This document shows, piece by piece, positions 39,870 through 52,100 of a stretch of 64,000 bases of DNA. Each line of letters opens with the position of its first letter. The stretch's first letter is position 1. The notes below the pieces were generated by a model. The model saw only the letters and a list, made by a program, of their open reading frames with translations. It made no database searches and was not told the DNA's origin. This DNA comes from Tetrahymena elliotti 4EA (taxonomy: Eukaryota; Ciliophora; Oligohymenophorea; Hymenostomatida; Tetrahymenidae). Both the position numbers and the translations under genes were made by a program. The stretch lies in NCBI GenBank assembly GCA_000231825.2, contig JH720336.1, positions 190,235 through 254,234 on the forward strand. The letters run 5' to 3'.

Positions 39870-40592
39870 GTAAAAAATTTAATTAGGCTCATGAGAGAAG
39901 TGACTCATTTTAAGTATTAAGGAATCACATAGAATCATTTAAAAATCTTTGTTGAAAGTGAAGTACTTTTGTTTAGCTTTATTATTTTACTCTATTCAAT
40001 AGAATAAAAATAATAAATAAAGATTGTTAACCAAATCCGCCAAACAACTAAAAAATATATTGTGATTTATTCATAATTTAGTGATTCATTACTTTTCTTT
40101 GATTTTTGTGTTTGAAAATTGATTCAATGACTGATTAATTTAATTTTCAAACCTTTATTTGTTAATCAATCAAAATACAGTGATTTATATCTCAAAATTT
40201 CAATAATAATTAATTACTTTTTAACTAAAACACAAAAAACAAAAAAAAGAAAATCAAAAACAAACAAAAAACTTAACTAGAATCTTTTTATTTGCTTTTA
40301 ATATTTAGAAAGTAAGCGATAAAGTAGAAAAAAAATTTTAACAAAGTTAACTCAAACAATTTTAAGTTAGTTCCATAGTATTTCATTAAAATTAAGGTAA
40401 ATGAATTTTCATTTTTGTAGATTTTATTCCATAATTATTGGAAATATTTGTAGCATTCCATCTCAATCAACAAGAAGATAGCCTAATAGTCTACTTTTTA
40501 TCTTTTAGATTAAAATTAAGAATTGCACTCTTAAATTAACTCTTTTCTTTCAAAAATATGAAATATTAACTTTTTTTCTAAAAATAGTTCAA

Positions 40593-41615
40593 ATGGAGTC
40601 CTGGATTATTAAATTATTTGCCATGATTACAATGTTTTCATTGATCATGATTACAGGAAATATTCCCTTAAGATCTAAAAGCTTTAAATCTAACCCTAAA
40701 TTATTAGCTCTCTCTTCTGCATTTGCAGGTGGTCTTTTCTTAGCTGTTGGTATTTTGCATCTTTTACCTGAAGCAAATGAACACTTTACTAAATACTATG
40801 AGGAAAATGAATCACCCAAAGCTCCCCCTACTGATGGAGAACCTGCAGACGATGATGATGATGATGATGAACACTTCCCTTGGAGTTTTTTCATTACAGT
40901 TTGCAGCTTTGCTTTGATTCTTTTCATTGAAAAAATTGCTACTGACCATACACATAGTCATGATGATCATAGCCACTCTATGATAAAATAATCAATTCTT
41001 AAACGTTAATCTCATTTAGTTGAAAACGTTAACATTGATTCTCACTTAGAACATGAAGGTGAAGATGAAGATGATGAAGAATTTGAAGAAAATATTATAA
41101 GAGAAGGTCTTAACAAGAAAAAGTAATTTGCTTCTAAATTGAGTATGATTTAAAAAGATGGTAAAACTAACCTTGCTCCCTACATTTTGCAAGTTGCTAT
41201 TGGTATTCATGCAGTTTTCGAAGGTCTTGCTATTGGTATTGAATAAGAAACTATTAAATGTCTTTCTATTACCATTGCAGTTGTTTGCCATAAGTGGGCT
41301 GAAGGTTTAACTCTTGGTCTAGCATTCAAAAAGGCAAATGTAGACCTTAAAATGAGTACAATTATGATTGCAATTTAAGCTATTATGAATCCTATTGGTA
41401 TTGGTATTGGCTGGATTTTATCTGATCAAGGTAATCTTGTTACAGGTATTTTCATGAGTATTAGTGCAGGAACATTCGTTTATATTGCCACACTAGAAGT
41501 ATTAGTTGAAGAATTCAATGTTAAAAGATATAAAATTCTAAAATATTTCATATTCCTCATAGCTATTGGTTTTGTTTCCTCCTTATGGTTTATTGAACAA
41601 GCTTTTGGTGGTTGA
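40593..41615 (+). CDS. ZIP-family metal (zinc/iron) transporter
   Basis: A single-exon frame of 341 codons (340 residues), TGA at 41613-41615. Transmembrane segments flank a cytoplasmic loop rich in Asp/Glu and His ('DDDDDDDEHFP', 'DHTHSHDDHSHS'), the metal-binding loop typical of ZIP proteins. The transport signature is intact: 'HAVFEGLAIGIE' at about residue 204 and 'CHKWAEGLTLGLAF' at about 230, supplying the His and Glu ligands of the binuclear metal centre in TM4 and TM5. The N-terminal half has 'FAGGLFLAVGILHLLPEA', matching TM2. The protein should import divalent cations such as Zn2+ or Fe2+ into the cytosol from outside or from an organelle; the substrate cannot be fixed here. In-frame TAA codons are read as Gln. 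Confidence 0.95.
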
Positions 41616-42879
41616 AAAAATAGCTTTTTCTATTAAATATTATTAAGTTTGGCTAATGAATGCCATTGAACGTTAATTACAAGTCCAATCATCTATTTTC
41701 CAGCAAATAATATAAATATTGCATAGAATTCAAAACTAACAATGTATTCATTCAAGCACAGTAAAAAGGCTTACTGATTATTAATACAAAACACTAAATT
41801 AATTTTATTATTAAAAATTTTATTTTTATGTCTTAATAAACACTTAAATTTATCTTTTCTCAATTCAAAATACTTTATCCTTTCTAATTAATTTAAAAAT
41901 ATAAAATTTATCTTTAAAAATTAATAAATTTAATGATGTAGCAAACAATCTTTTGATTATTATTGTTCTATTTCCTGAATTCAAATTTATATTTTTTTAA
42001 CAAGTCTTTTTAAACCAAAAAAAATATTCAAACAGCAAAATAAAAGGCAATAAAATTTTTAAGAATTTATCAGTTTAAAATAACTAATTATAGAAATTAT
42101 TTCTTTTACAAAATTTTTATTTCCAATTAAAATCTAATTTATAAAAAATATTTACTAAAATTTTAAATTAATGAAAATAAATTTTAATTTTAAAAGATTT
42201 GGTATTTAAAAAATTTTAAATAGTAAAATAGAAGAAATAAAAAAATAAAATTATTTTGGCTTCAAAAAGAAAAAAATAAGATAGAATAACTCTCAAATTG
42301 CAAGGATCAGTTTTACCTAGCATTTAAATTTTTTGGTCGTCAAATTTTGAGAATACATTTAATAACATAGGACTTTTATTTTTTGGAGTAGCAGTAGTAC
42401 CCATCATATTGCCAGTAGATGGATCACATAAGGTTTGATTAAAAATATTTTTACACCAAATTTTAATTTATTTTAAAGATTCGAATAAAGAAATTATATT
42501 TAATATTATTTTTAAGCTTTTTTAATATATTTTGTTTCAAATTCATTTTTACTTATTTTAATTTTCATTAAGAGTCTCATAATAGATTAATAAAAATGAA
42601 ATTGGTGTTTGAGAAAAATATTTTTTAATTTATTAAGATCAAAAAAGTTAATGTAAGTAAATCTCACAATAAAAATTATCTTTATGAATGTGATAGTTTT
42701 TGAATAGAATAGCCTATTTTATTTTTATTTAAAGAAATATTTTTGATATATTTATTAGTAGATATTCATTATATACAGCAAAACAAACTATAAAATAAGT
42801 TCAGTATTTAAAATATTTCATTCATAAAAAAGAATTGATCTAAATTAGTATTATGTTTATTAGTGTATTATTAAATTTT
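41616..42879. other. Convergent A/T-rich spacer
   Basis: Very A/T-rich apart from the protein-like segment at about 42295-42437 described separately. Confidence 0.55.
42295..42437 (-). other. Isolated protein-like segment, possible exon or gene relic
   Basis: On the minus strand this short segment is markedly less A/T-rich than its surroundings and reads 'TLCDPSTGNMMGTTATPKNK' followed by 'SPMLLNVFSKFDDQKIQMLG'. The composition (Pro, Gly, Thr, Met, Asp) is unlike the K/N/I/F noise of nearby frames. Upstream the frame is lost in A/T-rich DNA; downstream it dissolves into low-complexity hydrophobic residues. It may be the last exon of an unannotated small gene, or a leftover. Confidence 0.3.
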
Positions 42880-43692
42880 TCAATTATGACCATGCATAGC
42901 GTTTTATAATTCGTCAAGCTATTTTGGTTAAGAGTATTTGGCATTTCTAACCTTTAAAAATAAGAAGAAATATAAACTCATGGCTATACCAGCACGCATT
43001 CCGAATGAAACCATCATAAGACCTATTGCTCTGTTATGTTGATGGATGTAAGTAAATATAAAATGCACTAAAACTGAATAGATAAATCCTATCAACCCAT
43101 AAATTGGATGTCCAAATATTGAGTAGAGAATAACAAAATTCATAAAGCCATACATTATTGATATCATAATATAAGATTCTGTGCTTATTGAGAAGCTCTT
43201 AGGAATATATATTCTCCAAAAGCTCTCTTCTACAATTGGCATGACTATAACAAAAACTAGGTAAAAGAGAGTCATGTATGGAGATTTATCTATATGTACT
43301 GGAAGAGGGATTGATAAGATATTTCCATCATACAAGTTAATCAATTCTTTTACTAAAGCCAAAGAAATGAGGAAATTTAATCCAAAAGAGACAAAACTCA
43401 TAACAATAATAGTTAATATGTTGTTTTTATTAATTTTCATTTCACCTGTTAGATAATATGAGAAAGCTTTATCAGTTGGCGCTATAAAAAGCATGAATAT
43501 TACTGGAGATATAATCAAACATAAGAAAAGATAAGCCATCATATCTGCCAAGGCATCTTTAACCCAACTAAGGCATATAAAATGAACTAATGAGCAAAAC
43601 AACATGCTTAAAACTAAATAAGTCCTTGAAAGAGGTGTCTCTCCAAGAAGAGGTACATCTTCATATGTTTTTCCTTCCAAATTTATGATCAT
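42880..43692 (-). CDS. Multipass membrane protein, CPBP (CAAX protease/Abi-like) family candidate
   Basis: A frame of 271 codons (270 residues) begins at the ATG at 43692 and ends with TGA at 42880-42882; the last 16 residues are reached only by reading an in-frame TAA as Gln. Six to eight hydrophobic segments are visible. The diagnostic feature is 'VEESFWRIYIP' (Glu155, Glu156, Arg160), the EExxxR motif 1 of CPBP intramembrane proteases. It sits at a membrane boundary and is followed by candidate catalytic histidines in 'FGHPIYG', 'LVHFIF' and 'IHQHNRAIG'. Motif 2 is not a perfect match, so activity is uncertain. Family members cleave prenylated CAAX proteins or act in the membrane in less defined ways. 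A divergent or inactive member is equally possible. Confidence 0.65.
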
Positions 43693-44413
43693 CTACTTTA
43701 AACTAAAATTTATTGATTTCTCTCTGCTTGCTATTATATTTCCTATTAGTTAATGGTTATATTCTATAGATTATTTTCATAATTAATTTATTTACTAAAT
43801 TTTCACTGAATAATAAGAAAACAAAAAGATTTTTTTTTTATTGCTAATATTATTGTTATTAAAATTTCTTATTTAATTTGATTTCAAATATTCGTTATGC
43901 ATTTAATCAATCAATTCATAAATAAAAATCCTACTTTTTCATAATTAAATTTATTTATCAATCAATGTACACTTTTAAAAATAATATTCTTACCCATTAC
44001 TAAAATAGAAAAAATATAAAAATAATTTATTTAGAAAAATTTAAATCAAATAATAGAATTTGATTTTTCGGATGAAATTAAAATTAAAACTAACTTTGTT
44101 GTTGAGCATTTAAAAAAATTGATTCATTTTCATAATGAAAATACTTTGCTAACAAAAAACATGTACAAATAGAAATAAGGTGGTGACTAATTTTTATTTA
44201 TTTATCGAATAATTTGATGGCCAAAAGCTGAATTAAGAAATTTAAGAGAATTTAAAGTTAAAATATTTTCAATTTTTAATGTTTTTGGTTTATTTAATTT
44301 TACCATATTTAAATATTTTTAATTTAACTGGATTAATAATTTTGAATTTTTTTGAGATAATTAAAAGCCAATTTTAATTTGAAAAATATTTAAATTTATT
44401 TAATTAAAGATTT
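43693..44413. other. Intergenic spacer
   Basis: A/T-rich sequence between two minus-strand genes. No feature recognised. Confidence 0.6.
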
Positions 44414-47400
44414 TCATTAAAGGAATCCAGCTACATCTTTAATAATATCAGTTATATATGGTTTTGTTTCTAGATCGATGATGTAATGTCTTCTACTCTT
44501 CTCGCAGAGCTGAATGATTTTACTCTTTTAGCTTCCATGATTTTTAATGTTTTGTTTAATTAGTAGCAGATGGAAAAATCCATCAGTTAATTCCTTTTAG
44601 ATACTATCAAAATCTTCATCACCTTCTGGTCTATTAATTTTATCCTTCATGCTAATAATTGACATGCTAGCATTACTAATTTCATCATTATTTGATGAAT
44701 AATTATCATCATCTAGGTTGCTATTCATGCTGTTAGACATATTTATTGGCATCTTATGCTCGTTTTTCTCAAAATTAATATCCTTTCTTGTAACATTTTC
44801 ACCAAAGGCAAAAATAATTATATACTTAGAAATAGCTTTTTCTTCTTTTTACTTAGCTTAATCTAAGCATTACTAAAATGCCTTATACAAGCACCTAGAG
44901 GTAGAAGTAGTTTAGAATAATTCTTGTCTATTTATCAAAAAATATTTTTAATTATTTAAGAATAGTAAACTATATAAATATTATTTACTCAATTGATTCT
45001 ACTGAAAATTCATATTTCTTTTTATGAACTTCCTTTTCATATAAATCTACAATATTTTCTACTTTATCTCCATATTTGATTATTGTTATTTTGTCTTTGT
45101 CTCCCATGTATTCATTATATAACTAGTTAATATTAATTTTATTTGATTCTAATCTTAAAATTTCAAAATTAAATTTAGAATGTTTACTCTGTAAATAATT
45201 GTTGCAACTTTATTTTTATTATCTTAAACTTATCTAGAAGAATCTACTAAGATATAAAAATTCCTCTTATCTTTACGAATAAAAGCAGATAGGTCTTTAA
45301 GAATTTCTTTTTTCTTTCTATAGGAAGGATTCCTTAAGATACTTGCCATAAAATTCAATGTTTTAACTCTTAATCTGTTTGAATAGTAATTTCCATAATC
45401 CTTTTATAATAAAAAATATACATTTAATTAATTTTTACTAATTTAAATCAATTACTAAACTAGAAACTAAAAACTTAAGTGCCTCAGAGTCATTTCCATA
45501 GTGTTAAGAGGCTACTCCTTTATGAAATAGTACTTTTTATCTTAGTACAGTTATATTCTTAATTTAAAAGTTATCATCTTTATCATTTTATTTTATTTCT
45601 TCAAGCAATCTCCATGCATGATCTAGCTTTTTTGCAGCATTTTTGAATAATCCTGTGTTATTAATTACAGCTCTTTTATACAAAATTCTGGCATTTTTTA
45701 ACAAAAGTTTCACCTTTAAAAAATCTTTAAAATTTAACTCTTTAGATATTTTAACTATTTCTGCATGAACACTATTATATTCATCAAGTTTTCTCTCATC
45801 AACCCTTAGTTAAAGAATTATTTAAATTAGAAATAAATTTTAAATTATTTACTCTTTGCTGTCTTATTGGAGCTTGATAAAAGAAAGTAATTTTGCAATC
45901 AAATTGAGTATGTTATTTATATATTAACATATCTTATTGTTAATTTTTTGCAAATCATCATCAACTATTGACTGTCTATCTTTTTTATCTAAGATCTCAT
46001 TTCTATAATCTAATTAAACTATAAAATAATAACTTAAATCTAATAGAAGATCACATTATAATGTGTACTTTATAAAATTTCTCTGCAATGATTCATTGCT
46101 TCTTCAATACTTTTTGTATCATTTGCATTCTTTTTATAATTTGATATTAGCTTATCATAAACAATTTCTAGCCCTTCATACAAGTTTATTTTCTTAAAAA
46201 TAAATATCCCTTTTTTAAGCATATTATTTTCATGTCTTGCTTCTTTAGCCCTATAAAAATGAATAAAAATATTTTTAAATAAAATGGATATTAATTTTTC
46301 TAAAAGAAAATCTGGTTATCTAAAACAAGAATACAAATTTAAAAAGCGAAATTACTTAGAAAAAAAATCAACAACCCAAACAAAGTGATCTAAATTTTCA
46401 GTTAAAACAATAATTTCTTAAGGAAGCATATTTTGTTTACAAAAAGCCATGAAATCTTGAATTTCATCTGAATTTTTATCAAAATTTTAATCAATTTTCT
46501 TGACAAAGTTACAGAAAAACTAATTAATTAATTAATGAATTAATTTTTAAAATGGTTTTTTTAATATTTATTCTTTTTAAATAATAAATTTACTATTATT
46601 GATTGTGCAATAGTAATAAGAAGTCGTTTTAAAACAAAAGATAATACAAAGAAGAATATCATGATAAAAACTACTTCTATTGAAGTAAAGATAAAGAAGT
46701 AGTAAGAAAATATATCAAAAAAGTCTTTCTGTTCTTAGAATTTATCATCTGATGTAAACATAAAAACTCCATAGTTCTAGGTTGCTGGGTTTACTTAAAT
46801 AGATTCTCTATATGTGAGTTGCAGATTAAGAATATCCATGGACATTAAAATTTTACTAAAAAATTAAAAGTAAAAAGGAGAATTAATAATTCAAAAAATA
46901 TTTTACATTGAGTCATAAGATTGGCTTGAATCAATATTTATAATAATTTAGTTAGTTGTGACATTGGTATTTATAGAAGTTTGATCATTAAATAGTTATT
47001 TAAGTTGTTTTTTGATGGTTGAAGGGGAGTAGTTATTTTCTGCATTTTACTCACCAAGTTCAAGTATTTTGTCTTTGAATGTTTGGTTTTTGAAGAAATT
47101 TACTTTATCAAAGTTATTATAAAGTATATTAAAAGAAGAGTCCGTTAAAATAAATGAAAATCTATTTTAGTCATAAGATATTAGCTAATTTAACATTTCA
47201 AAAAAGTTTATTCTGCTACAGAAACTAAGTTCATTCTCAATTATGGTTAAGCATATATGCAAGTAATTATTTAAAGTCTAAAGTTTTGTATTAAAAATCT
47301 AAAACGGATATTCATTAGTAGCATCTTCCTTAATACAGCTTAAATCATATCCTGGGTCCAATATACCTCCTGCACTCTAACAATAAACAAATAAAAAATT

Positions 47401-48827
47401 ATCTTTTCATTTAAATTTATTTAAAATTCAACTTAAAAAAATTTTAAGAAAATTATTTATTAAATTTGGTTAGAGGAGATTAAAGTTGACAAATATTTAT
47501 TTATGGTAAGAGTAAGCTCTTCAAAAATATTTAAAATCATACTGTATCAAACAAAGGTTTCTGTTAGAATTTTTTAGATTCTTTCTTGTTACCTAAATAT
47601 TTAATTTATTGTATGTATATGAGACCCGTGTATTATAATATCTTGTACCAAAATATTTTTAAATGAAATTTTAGAAATACTCTAAGATAATCCATATCAT
47701 ATATTCTAAAACATTTTTTGAGGTTTTTAAATAAATTAAACAAAATTAAGTTAATAATTTCATAAAATAGTGAAAAAAATTCTTTCAAATTCAGAATTAA
47801 TTATGAAGGATTAGAAAAATATTTTTTAAATTTACATTGCATTTTTTGTAATACTCACAATCATCTTTATAGGATTAGCATTCACTATCATTGAGATCTT
47901 TAAGGCAGTATTAGTAACGAATACAGTTCTAATAATTTGATAGTATTCCTTAGAATTCAATACTAGCAGAATTAATTCCAACTGAATCAAATAGGAACAT
48001 TTGCTGCTAAGGCATGTAAAAAAAGTAAACTAAACCTTCTTTGTTTGGACTATCATTGTCAATAATACTTGAAAAAATAGATCTTTATAAATCAATAAAT
48101 TAGATAATATTCATAAGGCTTTCTTATGCTGAGGTGCTTAGCTTAGTATATGAGTCAACACCATATTTATAGAATAATAATTTGAAACTTTAAGGATTTA
48201 GTAAAGCTGCCTCTATATTAAGTAAATTATAGGGTACAATGCAATTACTTGCATTATCAGTGACTGAACCTTACTTTTACAGAAAGCAGTTTTAATCAAG
48301 CACAAATTTCGATTTCTATGCAATTTTATTTAAAAAAATGACACCTGTGTAGTTCAGTCTCAAATAGATCTATATATTATGCAAAAAATGCACTTTTTAT
48401 TTGAAATTTTGATCTTTATTTTGAAAAATTAGTTAAATTAACTTTCATTTACACTGTTGAATTACTGTGATAGATTATCTTGAATTTAACTATTTATATA
48501 TGCTAGGTTATTTGTTTGAGTAGTCTCTGTATTTTGAAGAATTTCTTGTTTATAAAATATTAAGATAACTACAATATTATTTTTGCTTTGCAAATAATGT
48601 ATGGATAAAGTCCATTTATTTAAATTTTAGTCTTTACCATGGGTACGAATGCTAGTAGAAATTAAAATAATAAGCATTAAAATCACATATCCAATAAAAA
48701 TATTTCTAATAGTCAGTTTTAAAACTCTTTTCTTAAAATAATGGTATATTCCTCCATGATCTAAACTAAATAATTAGCTGTATTAAACCTCGCTATATCT
48801 ATCATGTTCTTTACTATCTTTCTGCAT
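44414..48827 (-). CDS. Two-pass receptor-like protein with extracellular domain, helical repeats and vWA-like domain (12 exons)
   Basis: Twelve minus-strand exons (48638-48827, 48453-48544, 47836-48369, 46907-47376, 46594-46855, 46356-46519, 46069-46250, 45853-46018, 45456-45804, 45188-45400, 44989-45122, 44414-44927) total 1090 codons. Residues about 42-62 are a transmembrane helix ('FIGYVILMLIILIST'). A 400-residue Cys-containing ectodomain follows ('KDLNDSECQSYKDDCEYYKKC', 'GGILDPGYDLSCIKEDAT'), then a second helix ('FTSIEVVFIMIFFFVLSFVL', about 470-505). This is the topology of Cache-type sensor receptors. The cytoplasmic part has TPR-like helices ('FKNAAKKLDHAWRLLEEIKQ') and a vWA-like domain: 'NFYILVDSSRQ' occupies the place of the MIDAS DxSxS (the final Ser is missing), followed by 'KYIIIFAFGENVTRKDI'. 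No kinase or cyclase is present. I infer a surface sensor signalling through protein-protein contacts. Confidence 0.8.
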
Positions 48828-49184
48828 AGTTTTACTTAAAAATCTATCTTAAAATAAATAGGTTCTTTGTTTGTTTGTTTGTTTATTTTTAAAAAGATTT
48901 GATTTTTACAAAAACTTAATAAAATGTAATTAGATAACTCTTTGTATTGATTAATAATGAATAAAATGAAAACAATAGAAATGATAAGTTAGAATTGATA
49001 AAAATTTAATAATTTTGTTGTTTTGAATTTATAAAAAATATTTGGTTTCAAAGATTAAATAATTGATTGATTGATTAATAAGATATATCAATACAAAAAA
49101 AATACATCTTTTCTTGCCATTCATCAATTAATTATAGATTATTTCACACAAATATATTAATTAAGGCACATTTGTAAAAGTAAA
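48828..49184. other. Divergent intergenic region with simple repeats
   Basis: About 360 nt between divergent starts, with a TTTG run at about 48866-48884 and an ATTG run at about 49061-49077. It should hold both promoters. Confidence 0.6.
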
Positions 49185-52100
49185 ATGAATTCAGAAGATT
49201 TAGGAAAAATTATTGTAAATGCATAGGATGAAATTCAAAGTTTAAAAAAAAAGTTAGACTTTATAGCAACTGCAAAGAATGTGTAGCAAGGTTTTTTATT
49301 TTAAATTCATTAAGCAATTATGCTGTTTAAAAATAGTTAAATTTGTTTAGTTTGATGATTCATCATTTTATTTTTGTGGTAATTAATTCAGGAAATGGAA
49401 ATCCAGCTGAAACTTAAGATTTCTAAAATATTTGCCAAAGGTTAACATATACAATAAAAAAATTTGAAAGTTCAATTCAAACGAATGTTGATAGGATTCT
49501 AACTAATGTAATTTATTCTTTTTAATTTTAATTTTGATTACAAATTTTATATCGTTAAAAATCTAATCAACTAAATTTGTTATTTAGACAATGACTCGTC
49601 CTGATTCAGTGCCTTAGAAATTTCCATCCATCAATAAAACAATAGATTCATAGTTGCATTTATAGTAGGCAGCGAAAAACCAAAACGCTTTGGCAAATAC
49701 AAATAATTTTTCAAGCTTTAATGAAACCAGTGATTATCAACCCTTTTATTTACCTTAACAGAAACGATACCAAAAGTATCCTGCTAATCAAGGCAGTAAT
49801 TAAATTATAAAGTAAAATCCAAATGTAAAAAATTTATTTTATAACCAATAACAACAACATTAAAATTCTATTTTATGAAGAAATCATTTGAATATAGCAG
49901 AAATCAAAAAGACTTTTCATTCTAAAAAGTAGCTGACAAAAGCTTTGAAATAGGAAGGAGTTATCTTAATAAAAATGTTATGGATTTACCAAGATAAAAA
50001 AGCATGAGCATGCATAATACAAATGTTGCAACTACCGCTAAGAATCAATCAGCTTATTCAAAATAAAAATTAAAACTAGGAAGATTTTCAAAACCAGCTT
50101 CTGTTATACCTCCAGAAATTAGAAATAACCCTTTTGCAGATGCAGTAGCAATCACTGAATCTGAAATATATAATGGACTATATAATCTTATTAATAAAGG
50201 TGTAGTTCCTAAAGATGTAGATATTATGCCAGCATTCTCTAGGGGTGTTCCACCACTTATAAATAAACCCATGGTGTAATATATTTCTTCAAAGACTTTA
50301 ATTTTTTACAGAAACTCTTGTTATTTCAATAAATATATTATATTTTAATAGAATAATTAAAATCTTTTTTAATAATATGTTTGAACACGCACACACATTC
50401 TTAACTGTATTAATTTTTAAAAATAGAATGCATGAGTTTAAAGAAAAACTAATTAAATAAGAAATAAACATTGAACCTAAAATGGATTTAATAAACATAA
50501 AATTAGATGTTTAAGCTATATAGTCTAAACCTAAATAAGATTAAAAAATGTAGGAATAACTTTAATCATCTTAAAATACATTTTAAAGAAAAAACTTTAA
50601 ATTTAAATAATTTGTTCCTTCAAGTAAGTAACTAGATTAAAATGGGAACCAAGATTTAAATAGTTCAAAAAGACAAGATGATTTTGAACTTACTCTTAAA
50701 GAAACATAAGTAAAATCATATCCTGAGGTTTTAGATGCTTATTCTTTGCATCATTTAATTGTAAGAAAAGCTAAGGTAGTAGAAGAAACTCCTGAATATG
50801 CTTCTTATAAACGTATATATTAAATATAATGGGGATAAATTAATTAATTACTCAAAGAAATTGAATAAATTGCAAAGCAATTTGATTTTCCAATGTTTTA
50901 TCTTGATGGAAAAAAAGTAGATTATTCTTTAAATAGTTTTGTTTCAGTTCATAATGTTTATCTTTAAAATTATTTTAGCTTGCTTAATTAAGTGAAAAAA
51001 TAACTAAACCAACATTTGAGGAGTTGTTAAATTGTATTGTCAATCAAGATATGGTAGATGAAGTAAATTTAAAAATTAAAAATATAAACTTTAAAATGAA
51101 CAATTTCTCAAATAAATTACAAATAGTTTGTCAAGTTGCCAAAGAGAAAATACAAAGGAGAAAAAGGAAAGCTTTTAGCTGTTGTAAAAATTCAATCTGT
51201 AATTAGAATGTTCCTTCAATATAGAGAATATAAGAGAATTAAATAAACTATTTAAATAGTCAAAGTTATATAAAGATATGCTCGAATATATCTTCATAAA
51301 AAGCAAACTAAAAAATTAATTAAGCTCAAAAATGAATAACTCTTTGATAAATTCAAGTAGACTTTGCATTAGTTTAAATTAGATTGGCCAGAAATTAAAC
51401 TCAAAAAGAGATTCGAAATCCACATTAACTCTTTCTCAGTAGATGTAAGTGTTTTTTTTCGGTCTGTATTTAATAAATATTTATTCTAAATTATGTTTAA
51501 TAATTTTATAATCATTAAAAAAATCTAAAAATAAATATTTATTCTAAATTATGTTTAATAATTTTATAATCATTAAAAAAATCTAAAAATAAATATTTAT
51601 TCTAAATTATGTTTAATAATTTTTAAACAAATCTAAAAATAAATATTTATTCTAAATTATGTTTAATAATTTTATAATCATTAAAAAAATCTAAAAAATA
51701 AAAAGGAATTAAAGAGACTGACAATGGATAAATAATTACAGAGAGAAAATATTTAAATAACAAGAATTTTCCAAATAAAAGACCCTATGGTTTCTATTAT
51801 TTATGTTTGTCCTTTCGGGGTTAGTGATGATATAACTAATTATTATTACAAAGTAATTTATTATTTTTTAATAATTGAAACTTATAAGAAATTAAAATCC
51901 ATTTAAACAAAATCAGATTCTTGAGTTAGGAGATGTACAAAATTTTAAAGATAGACTTTATTTCATTAAACCTGAAAACTGTGATACATTCCCTTTTCAC
52001 TTTTCTTTGTCGAAAAAGTTATTATACTCCCCTTAGGCATTAAAAAGAATAAAAAAGCTGATTAAAGGCAAGCAAGGTTATATAGTACCGGGATATCCCT

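Larger units (their letters stand above)
37550..40592. other. 3-kb gene-poor region with scattered short open frames
   Basis: I found no convincing gene. Several frames of 60-120 codons occur (for example from ATGs near 38082, 38348 and 38500 on the plus strand, and a plus-strand frame covering about 39600-39860). Their composition is K/N/I/L/F-rich, no domain is visible, and frames of this length are expected by chance when only TGA stops. They could also be remains of a decayed gene. A 25-bp direct repeat sits at 37946-37995. Confidence 0.5.

Noticed and set aside
50054..50272. Minus-strand 72-codon frame with Gly-rich start
   Set aside because: It is antisense to the conserved 'PASVIPPEIRNNPFADAVAI' exon of the IQCH-like gene.
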